Shown here piece after piece: positions 6,747 to 15,549 of a stretch of DNA of 22,424 nt. The DNA comes from Anaerolineae bacterium. GTDB taxonomy: Bacteria > Chloroflexota > Anaerolineae > Aggregatilineales > Phototrophicaceae. The notes under the pieces were generated by a model, which worked only from the letters and a program-made list of their open reading frames with translations, searched no databases and was not told the DNA's origin. The stretch spans positions 1 through 22,424 of the forward strand of contig JANQRM010000645.1 of assembly GCA_028284565.1 (NCBI GenBank). Reading direction: 5' to 3'. The first letter of the stretch is position 1. Every line of letters begins with the position of its first letter. The translations under genes and the position numbers were made by a program.

Positions 6747-9656
6747 ATGACACATCTTTATCAACTCCGCACATTAGGTCACTTCACGATTGAATATCAG
6801 GGTGAGGTGCTGACAAAAAATATATCGTCCAAATCGCAATTGTTGTTGCTGTATTTGGCGATGGAAGCGCGCCCGCATACACGGGATAAGTTAGCATCGT
6901 TATTCTGGGACGAGACCACGGATAACCAAGCCCTGAGCAACCTGCGGACCATCCTCTCTGGTACACGCAAGCATTTCTCTGATGTGATTACGATTGAGCG
7001 CGATTCGGTGTCCCTCACGAATAAAGATGATATTTGGGTCGATGCGCTTGCTTTTTCAGACGCTTGCGATGGGGTGTTTAGTAGCCTACAACCCGATTTG
7101 ATGAAGTTGGAGTCAATTGCAGAATTGTATGGTGACGACTTTTTACGTCATATCAAGATACGGCAAGCCTCCCAAATTGAAGGTTGGGTGACGCATTATC
7201 AACATGAATTACGACAGAAATATATTCGTTTGCTCGCCCATATTGTGGAAGTCTGTATTGTCCAAAAAGCCTATGAGCAGGGAATTGTCCACGCGACGAC
7301 CTTGACACAATTGGACCCTTATTGGGAGGTGGCACATCGTCAATTGATGCGCTTGTATGTCTATAGTAATCGCCCCAATAATGCGCTGATTCACTATAAT
7401 CAACTGGTCGATAACCTTCGAGACGAACTGGATACGGTTCCCAAGTCCGCAACTGTCGAATTGTATGAAACGATACGCAGTGGTTCTTTAGAGCTTCCTT
7501 ATCAAACAGAACAAACATCGATCATCTTGCCGTCCTTGCCGTTTGTCGAACCCGTTCATGATACCCAGCACCTTCAACAGCTCATCAAGTTACCAGACTG
7601 TCGCTTGTTAACGCTCACGGGGATCGGCGGGATTGGCAAAACCTCGCTGGCGATGCGTTTGGCAGTCTATCATCAGCAAACGTTTCGAGATGGGACGGCG
7701 TTTATCTCGTTGGCATCGTTCAGCAGTGAAGACGAGGTTGCATCGGAGATAATGCGGGCCTTGCGGATTCCTTACCAGCAAAATCAAGCGCGCCTAGACA
7801 AAATCATCGACTATTTACGCCCGCGTGAAATGTTGTTGGTCTTCGACAATTATGATGATTTGTTGCCGAATACAACCTTAATAGAACGCATCATTGAAGA
7901 GACCGATTCCATTTATCTATTGATTACCTCGCGGACACCCCTAAACCTCCGTTCCGAACGCAATTGCCAGCTGAGTGGCTTACAACTCCCTGATGACGAG
8001 GCAACTCAGCAGACAACCTCCGAAGCGGTGCGATTGTTCCAGTTGACGGCACAGCGCGTATCGCCCGATTTTGAATTAGAGACGGTCTTGGATGATGTGG
8101 TCGAGATCTGTCGGATTATGAATGGCTTGCCCTTGGGGATTGTGATGGCGGCGGGGTGGGTGCGTTATCTGACCCCGAAAGAGATTCTCAATCGTGTGCA
8201 AGAGAATATCCTCAATATCGAAAGCCTACATACAGATTTGCCTGCTCGTCACCAAAACTTTGAGAATTTGCTTCGCTCGATTCGGTCAGACTTGTCTACA
8301 CAAGAGCAAGAGGCGTTGATGAGTTTGTCGATTTTCCAAGATAGCTTTACGCATCAGGCGGCGGTGGCAGTGGCAAATATTGATATGCCGATTTTTATCC
8401 AGTTGGTGGATAAATCACTCATTCAAAAGACCAACAACTTTCGCTATACACTGCACGGTGTTGTACGCCAAACTTTCATCCAAGAACTAATGCAATCGGA
8501 CTTATTGCAAGAGGTTCAGGAACGGTATGCTCAATATTATGTCGATTGGTGTGATGATCTATCCAGAGCTGAACCCTTGCCCGAAAATCGAATATCCGCT
8601 ATTCGTCCTGAAATTCATAACTTGATTCACTGGGGTGCTGTTCGTGACCCGCGTGTTTATATCCACTGTATCACGCCGACCCTGTCTCATTATTGGTTGA
8701 GTAACGGGTATCCTGCTAAGGTCATCGAAACACTTGAAGCCGAACGTGACCAACCTAGCACAATCCCTGCTCAATTTACCAGCAACATGATTGAACTTGC
8801 TCATTATTACATGCACGCTGGGCAGTACGACCAAAGTGATTCGTTGTGCCAATCGCTACTTGACGAATATCTGGGCATGACACCCGACTCGAAAGCACAT
8901 ATCTATCGCATTCAGTATGAAATTTGTGCGACACAAGGCTCGTCTGAACAGGCAAGTGATTTTTTGCAAGCTATTCTTGCTTTGGAACCGTCTGATTCAG
9001 AGGCGGTCAATGCCCGTCTTCGACACTATATGACTCGCGCACATTTCAACTTTGGAACGATTCTCATGGATGCTGGAGATTATCAATCTGCCGAGGCGCA
9101 TTACCAAGATTCCTTAGCTCAATTAGTCCACGGAGATCAGTCAGATTTATATGCTTCGTTATCTAATAACTTGGGCATTATCGCGTTAAAGCGCGACGAC
9201 TACAAGGAGGCTGGTCGATATTTCGAGCGTGCTTATGCGATTGCTATCCAGCAGAATAGCGATGTTCGGAAGGCGGTATTTGGGGCAAATTTGGGAGAAG
9301 CCTTGCTAGGACTAGCTGATGACAGTCGCGCCTATCATTTATTTAAAGATGCACTCGATATTGCGATTGCCATTAATCGGAAGACCACCATCATCAATTG
9401 TATTGAACAATTCACACGCCTCGCATTGAAATACGAACAATATGAAATTGCCTTGCAATTGTTGGCGTTTACGCAAGTGATGCGAGAGCGACACCACATC
9501 TCTATCCCACAGCGGGACATGGACGAAATTCAAGCCTTTTATGACCAGCTGAAAGCGCAATTACAAGACGATTATGATTATTTCTATCGCTTGGGGTCTT
9601 CTGCAAATTTGGAGGCTATCGTCCAAACAACATTTACTTTAGAGCAGATGTTATGA
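6747..9656 (+). CDS. AfsR/SARP-like transcriptional regulator: winged helix, BTAD, STAND ATPase, TPR
   Basis: The 969-residue product has the classic AfsR layout. Residues 1-95 form an OmpR-like winged helix (LRTLGHFTIEYQG, then RDKLASLFWDE and ALSNLRTILSGTRK). Residues 100-250 are the bacterial transcriptional activator domain (QLDPYWEVAHRQLMRLY, ALIHYNQL). A STAND/NB-ARC ATPase follows: Walker A GIGGIGKTS (292-300), Walker B LLVFDNYDD (363-371), a TSR sensor (394-396) and GLPL (460-463). The C-terminal third is helical with TPR-like units (GDYQSAEAHYQDSLAQL, DDYKEAGRYFERAYAIA). Such proteins are ATP-switched activators whose TPR part senses a signal. The start at 6747 is preceded by GAGGAAGG; the earlier ATG at 6693 has no such site. 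It is divergent from the globin/TSP3 cluster, a plausible target, but no target is proven. Confidence 0.88.
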   Translation: MTHLYQLRTLGHFTIEYQGEVLTKNISSKSQLLLLYLAMEARPHTRDKLASLFWDETTDNQALSNLRTILSGTRKHFSDVITIERDSVSLTNKDDIWVDALAFSDACDGVFSSLQPDLMKLESIAELYGDDFLRHIKIRQASQIEGWVTHYQHELRQKYIRLLAHIVEVCIVQKAYEQGIVHATTLTQLDPYWEVAHRQLMRLYVYSNRPNNALIHYNQLVDNLRDELDTVPKSATVELYETIRSGSLELPYQTEQTSIILPSLPFVEPVHDTQHLQQLIKLPDCRLLTLTGIGGIGKTSLAMRLAVYHQQTFRDGTAFISLASFSSEDEVASEIMRALRIPYQQNQARLDKIIDYLRPREMLLVFDNYDDLLPNTTLIERIIEETDSIYLLITSRTPLNLRSERNCQLSGLQLPDDEATQQTTSEAVRLFQLTAQRVSPDFELETVLDDVVEICRIMNGLPLGIVMAAGWVRYLTPKEILNRVQENILNIESLHTDLPARHQNFENLLRSIRSDLSTQEQEALMSLSIFQDSFTHQAAVAVANIDMPIFIQLVDKSLIQKTNNFRYTLHGVVRQTFIQELMQSDLLQEVQERYAQYYVDWCDDLSRAEPLPENRISAIRPEIHNLIHWGAVRDPRVYIHCITPTLSHYWLSNGYPAKVIETLEAERDQPSTIPAQFTSNMIELAHYYMHAGQYDQSDSLCQSLLDEYLGMTPDSKAHIYRIQYEICATQGSSEQASDFLQAILALEPSDSEAVNARLRHYMTRAHFNFGTILMDAGDYQSAEAHYQDSLAQLVHGDQSDLYASLSNNLGIIALKRDDYKEAGRYFERAYAIAIQQNSDVRKAVFGANLGEALLGLADDSRAYHLFKDALDIAIAINRKTTIINCIEQFTRLALKYEQYEIALQLLAFTQVMRERHHISIPQRDMDEIQAFYDQLKAQLQDDYDYFYRLGSSANLEAIVQTTFTLEQML

Positions 9657-9676
9657 TGCGAATAAAGGAAACAAGA

Positions 9677-9713
9677 CTCAACTGATTAGCTGATGCCAAA
9701 TTCTTCAGTTGAG
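9677..9713 (+). other. hairpin downstream of the AfsR-like gene
   Basis: CTCAACTGA pairs perfectly with TCAGTTGAG across a 19-base loop, 20 bases after the stop. No T-run follows, so a factor-independent terminator is doubtful; it may be a 3'-end stabilising structure. Confidence 0.4.
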
Positions 9714-9720
9714 CTGTGAT

Positions 9721-9882
9721 TCAGTCTACATTTGGGTACGCAAGTTTAGAGCCGAAATACATGCTTATAGCGTGAAGAGATGGCAAATCACTTCCCGCGA
9801 AGTCAGCAACAAACTGGCGAACTGAAGCAAATGACGCGAGGTCCAAGTTCACCGCTGTGACCTCATGCCCAGTTAACTCCAC
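9721..9882 (-). pseudogene. remnant of a short-chain dehydrogenase/reductase (SDR)
   Basis: A 53-residue open stretch, in frame after a stop and without a start, reads GHEVTAVNLDLASFASVRQF then VADFAGSDLPSLHAI. This is the family segment between the Rossmann glycine loop and the NNAG motif (DLAS-x-ASVR-x-F, then LPxLHAL). It is followed directly by MYFGSKLAYPNVD and a stop, where YFGSK matches the catalytic YxxxK and SKLA the usual downstream residues. In an intact SDR about 60-70 residues, including NNAG and the catalytic serine, should separate these parts, so an internal deletion is inferred. The glycine-rich cofactor site is also missing. It cannot be a working enzyme. It was identified from motifs only. 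Confidence 0.6.
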
Positions 9883-10027
9883 AATCTATTTGAGGAATGT
9901 AGAGATTAATACTGAGTGAGTAGAATGGTTTTCCCTTCATATCAGAATTGAAGAGATAACCTATCATCTACTTAATCAATCTAAATGCGATTATAAAAAG
10001 GGTATTCTTTCAAAACGAAATAGTTCA

Positions 10028-12259
10028 CTATGACAATTGAAAAAGTAGCCCTCGTTCGAGATTGATTGTTGGCATGTTCGCCCCCGCGCGGACAAAAATA
10101 GGGATACGGTTGAGTGGCACATCGACCTTAGTTGCTGTTCCACCCATATACAGTTTAGCTGACCATATATCCCGCCACTCACCTGCTGGTAAATAGACAG
10201 TCCAATGTAAAACATTCGGTTGAACAACAGGTGAAACAAGCAAATCCCGACCAAAGAAATAGTCATATGGCGATGCCTTGACATCGATAGCTTGCGTAGC
10301 CCGCATCATGGGTTGACCCGTTTTCTCAGTAAATTGAGCCTCTTGCCAGATATAGTCCATCAATTGATTTCGAACATTGAGGAAGAATCGAAATACATCG
10401 ACTACCCGCTTATCGCCTGTTTGTTTTTGGATGTTCCACGGTGTCCGATCATGACTGGGTTCTTGATGCGCATTAAACTCGGAATGATATTGCATCACAG
10501 GACAAAGAGCCGCCATTGCTGTTGCGCGTAAATAGAGCTCTGCCGTTGGCAATTTCCCGCTAAAACCACCCAAATCCCATCCCCAAAAGGGAATACCTGA
10601 GATTCCGGCAGAGAGACCGGCAAGAATAGAATAGCGAAAGGCTTCCCAAGTCGAGTGTTCGTCCCCTGCCCAATGTAAAGGCGCACGCTGTGACCCGGTA
10701 AACCCTGCCCGACTAAAGGTGATGGCTTCCGTATGCTGATTGCCAAATTGATAATAGGCTTCACTATATCGTTGCGGATATTCATTCCAGACCTCCGCGC
10801 CCTTACGTCCATCTGCAAAGACGACATCCTCACCCCATAGATGTTCGCCGCCATCTGTCTTAAAGCCATCAATGCCGACTTCATCTAGGAGGTATTGGCG
10901 CTTACCCAACCACCAATCGCGTTCTACTGGATTGGTGACATCCCACAGGTAACCACCCCGAAACCAAAAGGGGCGCACCCGATGCAAGCTTCCATCCGCT
11001 TCACGAACACCAAATCCTGCCTGTTCGTAATAGTCACGGTCTGCGTCGTGTTGGGGATGTGAACCCTCTGCCTCTTTCAATACAGGCACTTGCCATAATA
11101 GGACTTTGACTCCTTGCGCATGAAGCCAATCAACCATGCCTTTGGGGTCTGTCCATTTACCATTTTCAGGAAAAGTAAAATCGTCATAGCTTAGGAATTG
11201 TTCGCCAGATACCGGCGTGTATTCTGCTTCATTCCAGATATAAAAGGTCGTCTCGTCGCTCCATGCTTCGATGACAATGACGGCAGGCTGGATACCCTGA
11301 ACAAGCGACTCCTGAACTTCTTGTTCAATTTTTGATTGCGTGTTCCATTCATTACCGCTCATCCACAAGCCAAATGTCCATTTTGGTGGCAGGACGACGG
11401 GTCCGGTTAATTGAGCGAATTGCCCCACAATGCCGAAGGGGTTTTCATCATAAAACCAACGCAATCGCAGTGATTGCTCATCACCTAGATCAGCTTCTAA
11501 AGTCCAACACATTTCGTCTGTTGCACCTAAATCGAATTGCATCCAGCGACTGCTTTGGATCCACACGCCATAACCATTGGATGACAACAAAAAGGGTATC
11601 GGCATGTAGGTGCGTTTACCTTGATTTTTATATTGCTCATACACACGAATATCGAGTATTTCACCGCGTTGATTCAACTGATTGAAGCGTTCTCCAGTGC
11701 CATAGAAACGTTCATCATCCTGTATTTGAAAGGTTAAACGAACACGATGCGCTTGTTCACCATCGTACAACCATTCGATTTTCTGTAATACGGGATGTTC
11801 AAATAGATGTCCAGTTAGCTCCTGTGCAAGCAACATCTCACCGTCATCCGTTATTTGGATACCGCCCGTCGCTTGCCATTGATGTCCACATAGCTCAAAG
11901 ACCTCACTTTTATACCCATCTGCTTCTGCCCAATAGCGCATTACGTTGCCAGCAGAAGGCGCAACCAATTGTGCTTGCCAAACATCTTGCTCAATGCGGA
12001 CAACACGCTCTAAATACTCTGCCCCAACACCTTCTTCCGGCTCTGCTTGCCAATCAATTATGTGTGATGCTTCAACTGATTCGAGCTGTGCATTCTCTAT
12101 TTGACTCAAGATACGAACTTTTTTAGCGGCTCCCGGTGGTCGAGTCACAATCCCAACCGTAAATAGTGCCCCAGCTAGGGGTTGGCGAGGAAAGCGCTCT
12201 TCTGGTAACTGTTCATAGGGGTGATTTTGTCCAGTAGGAGAATGAATAACGGTAATCAT
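10028..12259 (-). CDS. glycoside hydrolase family 31 (alpha-glucosidase/alpha-xylosidase type)
   Basis: The 743-residue product is a full GH31 enzyme. An N-terminal beta-rich segment (about 25-125) precedes the galactose-mutarotase-like N-domain (FYGTGERFNQLNQRG, then FLLSSNGYGVWIQSSRW). The catalytic barrel begins near residue 290 (PPKWTFGLWMSGNEW). The nucleophile is D469 in GIDGFKTDGGE and the acid/base D533 in HWAGDEHSTW; PFWGWDLGGF follows. It should be a retaining alpha-glycosidase. No signal peptide is present, so it acts on imported sugar in the cytoplasm. The start is the ATG that overlaps the preceding stop as ATGA; a 43-residue upstream extension lies inside the GH15-like gene and is rejected. 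It is the last gene of the sugar operon. Sequence alone does not decide between alpha-glucosidase and alpha-xylosidase; the GH15 partner favours glucose-containing oligosaccharides. Confidence 0.9.
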   Translation of the reverse strand: MITVIHSPTGQNHPYEQLPEERFPRQPLAGALFTVGIVTRPPGAAKKVRILSQIENAQLESVEASHIIDWQAEPEEGVGAEYLERVVRIEQDVWQAQLVAPSAGNVMRYWAEADGYKSEVFELCGHQWQATGGIQITDDGEMLLAQELTGHLFEHPVLQKIEWLYDGEQAHRVRLTFQIQDDERFYGTGERFNQLNQRGEILDIRVYEQYKNQGKRTYMPIPFLLSSNGYGVWIQSSRWMQFDLGATDEMCWTLEADLGDEQSLRLRWFYDENPFGIVGQFAQLTGPVVLPPKWTFGLWMSGNEWNTQSKIEQEVQESLVQGIQPAVIVIEAWSDETTFYIWNEAEYTPVSGEQFLSYDDFTFPENGKWTDPKGMVDWLHAQGVKVLLWQVPVLKEAEGSHPQHDADRDYYEQAGFGVREADGSLHRVRPFWFRGGYLWDVTNPVERDWWLGKRQYLLDEVGIDGFKTDGGEHLWGEDVVFADGRKGAEVWNEYPQRYSEAYYQFGNQHTEAITFSRAGFTGSQRAPLHWAGDEHSTWEAFRYSILAGLSAGISGIPFWGWDLGGFSGKLPTAELYLRATAMAALCPVMQYHSEFNAHQEPSHDRTPWNIQKQTGDKRVVDVFRFFLNVRNQLMDYIWQEAQFTEKTGQPMMRATQAIDVKASPYDYFFGRDLLVSPVVQPNVLHWTVYLPAGEWRDIWSAKLYMGGTATKVDVPLNRIPIFVRAGANMPTINLERGLLFQLS

Positions 12260-13335
12260 TTCGCAATAGCTTCCAGTCGAGTTTGGACAATTAAATACAT
12301 CGCATGTGACCAGAGTAATGGGTTGGCAGGATCGCCCCATTTTTCGACCCATGTTGGATAGGTGGATGAATCTAGCATATGCTGGCAAACTTGTTCTGGC
12401 ATTTCGCCTGATGTAGCGGCTTGTGCCTCAACCCATTGGATTAGGGATTTTGCCTCATCGAACCGGTTCATGTGAAGATAGACCCACGCCAACCAACAGG
12501 TCAGCAAGAGCCATTCACCACCGCCGTAATAAGTATCGGCAAGATAACGATAAACACCTCCGTTGGGACGAACAATATCGTGTTCGATTTTCTTGAGCGT
12601 TTTTTGGAATAGAGGATCATCCACGCTGACAAGCTCAAAGGGTACGGCTAGCCACAATAGACTGGCATCCACGTTTGCGTTGCCCAAGAACTTAATCAAA
12701 TGCCCATCCCCACTCACCCCGTTTTCTAAGGCAAAAGTACGAATATGTGTTGATAAATCTGAGGGAACAAGTGACGAATCCACTTCCTTTACTGCACATA
12801 TCCCGCCATACAAGGCGCCTAGCGTAGAGAGATGGACTTCATCACGAAACTCTTCCCAACAATCATAATTCGGCTCTTGCCAGAGGACATCAAGATAACG
12901 AATCAACAAGTCGACTGCCGGACGAACCTCTGTCCATAATGTTGGATTGTGATTTTGACAATGCTGAACAAGCCCCCACAGCCAGGCCCCATAACCATCT
13001 AATTGAAAATCTGTCCACTCATCCTTACCCAATTCGCTATCCACCGTGAAGCGTGTTGGCAGGTAATCCGTCTCGACAATCGGTTCATTGCGTTCCATTT
13101 TTTGAAGAAGTGATTCAACTTGAGCTTGATGCTTGATGAGTGTCCGTCCTGCCCAACGATGAAAGGCTCCTGCACTATCATGGTCCCCAACACAATCCAT
13201 GCTATGAGCAATCCACATGCCATCTCGTAGCCAAGAATAACCATACTGGGAGAAGGTTGGGGAGGCGACATAAGCACCAGATGATGCTTGATTGGCTTTA
13301 ATGATGTGGATGCTTGCTTGTTTCAAATCGACCAT
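12256..13335 (-). CDS. GH15-like glucoamylase-family protein
   Basis: The 359-residue product aligns with the catalytic (alpha/alpha)6 barrel of family 15 glucoamylases: YGYSWLRDGMWIAHSM (31-46) is the substrate-binding WxRD region, DCWEEFRDEVHLSTLGALYGG (158-178) holds the general-acid glutamate (E161/E162), GGGEWLLLTCWLAW (271-284) is a typical structural motif, and EMPEQ (311-315) supplies the catalytic-base candidate E314, followed by PLLWSHAMYL. It would remove glucose from the non-reducing end of alpha-gluco-oligosaccharides, with inversion. At 359 residues it is close to a bare catalytic domain and lacks the N-terminal beta-sandwich of many bacterial GH15 proteins. No signal peptide is seen, so it is cytoplasmic. 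It follows the solute-binding-protein gene by 66 bases, a gap holding a strong hairpin, and overlaps the GH31 start by four bases. Confidence 0.82.
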   Translation of the reverse strand: MVDLKQASIHIIKANQASSGAYVASPTFSQYGYSWLRDGMWIAHSMDCVGDHDSAGAFHRWAGRTLIKHQAQVESLLQKMERNEPIVETDYLPTRFTVDSELGKDEWTDFQLDGYGAWLWGLVQHCQNHNPTLWTEVRPAVDLLIRYLDVLWQEPNYDCWEEFRDEVHLSTLGALYGGICAVKEVDSSLVPSDLSTHIRTFALENGVSGDGHLIKFLGNANVDASLLWLAVPFELVSVDDPLFQKTLKKIEHDIVRPNGGVYRYLADTYYGGGEWLLLTCWLAWVYLHMNRFDEAKSLIQWVEAQAATSGEMPEQVCQHMLDSSTYPTWVEKWGDPANPLLWSHAMYLIVQTRLEAIAK

Positions 13336-13356
13336 TGATGAAATTCACTAACGTGT

Positions 13357-13389
13357 AACAGGGTGTCAGAATCGGACCTGCACCCTGTT
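13357..13389 (-). other. strong intercistronic hairpin after the solute-binding-protein gene
   Basis: AACAGGGTG and CACCCTGTT form a perfect nine-pair stem around a 15-base loop, between the stop at 13402 and the GH15-like start at 13335. In the direction of transcription it is followed by ACACG rather than T's. It could protect the 3' end of the binding-protein message and so raise its level above the downstream glycosidases, as intergenic hairpins do in other sugar-transport operons. Confidence 0.6.
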
Positions 13390-13401
13390 TTACTCAATTC
13401 A

Positions 13402-14631
13402 CTATTGGATCAAGCTGTCTAAGGCTTCTTTTGCTTGGTCGAGTGCGTCTTGTGCGGAGAGTTCGCCATCAATCACCCGTGTAATTAACGCATTGATGGT
13501 ATCTTGCATCTCATTCTGACGCTCAATTACAGGTGGAGTGATAGGACTTTCTAATGCCATAAAGACAGCTTCACGGTTACCGGGAGGTGATTGTTCTAAA
13601 TAGGTCTCGAAGTATTCGGGTTGGTCGAGTGCGGGGAGTTCCCAACTACTTTCTACCCGGACGTTGGCGGCAACTTCACTGGCTGTTAGAAACTCTGCCC
13701 ATAAGGCGGCGGCTTCTGGATTTGCTGTTGTAGAGGAAACTGCGACACCGTTAGCAAAGAAGTGATGTCCTTTTTGATTCATGGCGGGTTCTATTTCAAT
13801 GTCCCACGCGAATTCAGCTTCTTCAAATGCGCCAAACATCCAGATACCTGTGACCAACATCCCCAAGTCACCACTCAGGAACAATTCCGAGTCAGACACA
13901 CCAGACAGTTGGGCTTGCGTTGGCATGATACCTATATTCATGAAGCCAATCATAGTTTCAAGGGTCTCGACACAGGCTGGAGAATTGATGGTTGATTCAG
14001 TCATATCATCATTGAAGAAACTGCATTCGCCATTTTGTCCAGCTTTTTTATAGAACTCCCAGAATTGCACCGGAGAGAACAAGCCCCAAGTGTTATCCCT
14101 TAACTCGGTAATGGTTTCGGCAGCGGCCACTGCCTCTTCCCATGTCCAGTCGGGAGTGGGGTAGTCTACACCTGCTTCGTCAAATAAATCAGCATTGTAG
14201 AACAGCAAGACTGTAGAAAAAGTCTCAGGCAATGCATATTGTTCGCCATTATATTGGAAGGCCGCTAAGGCACGGGGATAGTACGGAGCATCACCAGAGA
14301 GGTAGTCCCCGATATTAAGCAATGTGCCGTTCGCCGCAAAAGTGACAAAGCTCTCATAGTTCAATTCAAAAACATCCGGGGCATCACTACTGACAACATC
14401 GGCTTGCAGGAGTGTGAAATAATCAGCAAATGGCGCTGTGGTGACTTCGATCGTGATGCCCGGATTGTCTGCTTCAAATGCCGCGATAATGGTGTCTAAA
14501 TCGTCTAAATGATCGGGTGCCGCCGAGAAGGTAAAATAGCGCAGAGTCACATCCTCTTGAGCAAGCGCAGGGCTGATGCTGATAGACAGTATCAACAACA
14601 TGAAAATGAGTGTACTTAATTTACGAAACAT
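13402..14631 (-). CDS. sugar ABC transporter solute-binding protein (family 1)
   Basis: The 409-residue product has a signal peptide with an AxA site (SISPALA before QED) and no lipobox cysteine. The mature part is a MalE/UgpB-type binding protein: ADNPGITIEVTTAPFADYF, a QADVVSSDAPDVFELNY segment near residue 75, then GLFSPVQFWEFYKKAG and a C-terminal PVIERQNEMQDTINALI helix. It would capture an oligosaccharide outside the membrane and deliver it to the two permeases encoded just upstream. The start has AAAGGA at good distance. It is followed by a hairpin and two intracellular alpha-glycosidases, so the ligand is probably an alpha-linked gluco- or xylo-oligosaccharide; this is context, not binding-site evidence. 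Confidence 0.88.
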   Translation of the reverse strand: MFRKLSTLIFMLLILSISISPALAQEDVTLRYFTFSAAPDHLDDLDTIIAAFEADNPGITIEVTTAPFADYFTLLQADVVSSDAPDVFELNYESFVTFAANGTLLNIGDYLSGDAPYYPRALAAFQYNGEQYALPETFSTVLLFYNADLFDEAGVDYPTPDWTWEEAVAAAETITELRDNTWGLFSPVQFWEFYKKAGQNGECSFFNDDMTESTINSPACVETLETMIGFMNIGIMPTQAQLSGVSDSELFLSGDLGMLVTGIWMFGAFEEAEFAWDIEIEPAMNQKGHHFFANGVAVSSTTANPEAAALWAEFLTASEVAANVRVESSWELPALDQPEYFETYLEQSPPGNREAVFMALESPITPPVIERQNEMQDTINALITRVIDGELSAQDALDQAKEALDSLIQ

Positions 14632-14684
14632 GGGTGTTTCCTTTCTTGATAGATAAACATTTTGAACAACATCTCTAAAAACGC

Positions 14685-14704
14685 ATTTCGTTGCGTCACG
14701 AAAT
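14685..14704 (-). other. hairpin between permease and binding-protein genes
   Basis: ATTTCGT and ACGAAAT form seven perfect pairs around a six-base loop, followed on the minus strand by GCG and five T's. It lies just after the permease stop at 14707. It may act as a weak attenuator or processing site inside the operon. Confidence 0.4.
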
Positions 14705-14706
14705 AC

Positions 14707-15549
14707 CTAACCTTTAATCCCACTCGACACGACCCCCTGAATAAACCAGCGTTGCGCCAGTAGGTAGGCAATCAAAATGGGCAATACCGTGATCACAGAC
14801 CCTGCCATAATCATGTTCCACTCCGTTAATGCCCTGGGTCCTGCTTGTAGAGTGGCAAGCGCGACCGGCAAAGTCATCACTTCGTCCCGACGTGCCACAA
14901 AAAGGGGCCACAAATACGAATTCCATAAGCCCATAAAACTAAAGACCGCGAGCGTTGCCAGTGCCGGCTTAACTAAGGGCAGATCAATCCGCCAGAATAC
15001 GGTGAAGTGATTGGCACCATCAATAAACGCGGCTTCCTCAAAATCTTTGGGCAATGTCTTAAACGACTGACGTAAGAGAAACGTGCCAAATGCGCTAAAT
15101 AAACTGGGAACAATTAAAGCCATATACGAATTCACCCAACCGAGTGAGCGAACCAAAATAAATTGAGGAATCACTAAGACGACAGTGGGAATCATCATTG
15201 TGGCGAGGTAGAGCGTGAATACCAGATCACGTCCCTGCCAAGTCATCCGTGAGAAGGCGTACGCCGCCATTGCCGCAATAATCAACTGCCCTACCGTGCC
15301 GACCACAGCGACGAATACACTGTTGAAAAAGATACGTGTGAGGTCAATACGCTCCGATAATTGAACATAGCTTTCCAGTGTGATGGGGTCTGGAATGAGT
15401 TGAGGGGTGGCGGATAAGATATATTCTTGCGACTTCAACGAGGTACTTAACATCCAGATAAAGGGCAACATCGACAAGGTAATCAAAATCAACATCACCA
15501 GATACTGCCCAACATGAACCCACTGCGATTGCAAATTAGTCGGCTTCAT
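14707..15549 (-). CDS. sugar ABC transporter permease, MalG type
   Basis: The 280-residue product is a multi-pass membrane protein with about six hydrophobic spans. After the first span comes a periplasmic loop (TSLKSQEYILSATPQLIPDP), then the core spans. The EAA loop that contacts the ATPase is clear: EEAAFIDGANHFTVFWRIDLP (171-191). These features define the second (MalG/LacG-like) permease of CUT1 sugar importers. The ATG at 15549 gives the usual short cytoplasmic N-terminus and overlaps the upstream permease gene by 14 bases, indicating a shared message and coupled translation. A 12-residue longer reading starts deeper inside the upstream gene and is less likely. The partner ATPase is not encoded in the window. 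Confidence 0.9.
   Translation of the reverse strand: MKPTNLQSQWVHVGQYLVMLILITLSMLPFIWMLSTSLKSQEYILSATPQLIPDPITLESYVQLSERIDLTRIFFNSVFVAVVGTVGQLIIAAMAAYAFSRMTWQGRDLVFTLYLATMMIPTVVLVIPQFILVRSLGWVNSYMALIVPSLFSAFGTFLLRQSFKTLPKDFEEAAFIDGANHFTVFWRIDLPLVKPALATLAVFSFMGLWNSYLWPLFVARRDEVMTLPVALATLQAGPRALTEWNMIMAGSVITVLPILIAYLLAQRWFIQGVVSSGIKG

Larger units (their letters stand above)
9657..10027. other. 371-base gap holding a dehydrogenase remnant
   Basis: No intact gene is present. It holds the hairpin just after the regulator gene and the SDR fragment at 9721-9882. The 100 bases before the GH31 stop are AT-rich, and no convincing terminator for the glycosidase operon was seen there. Confidence 0.5.

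Noticed and set aside
12260..12388. 43-residue N-terminal extension of the GH31 protein
   Set aside because: It overlaps the conserved end of the GH15-like gene; the ATGA overlap at 12256-12259 gives the natural start.
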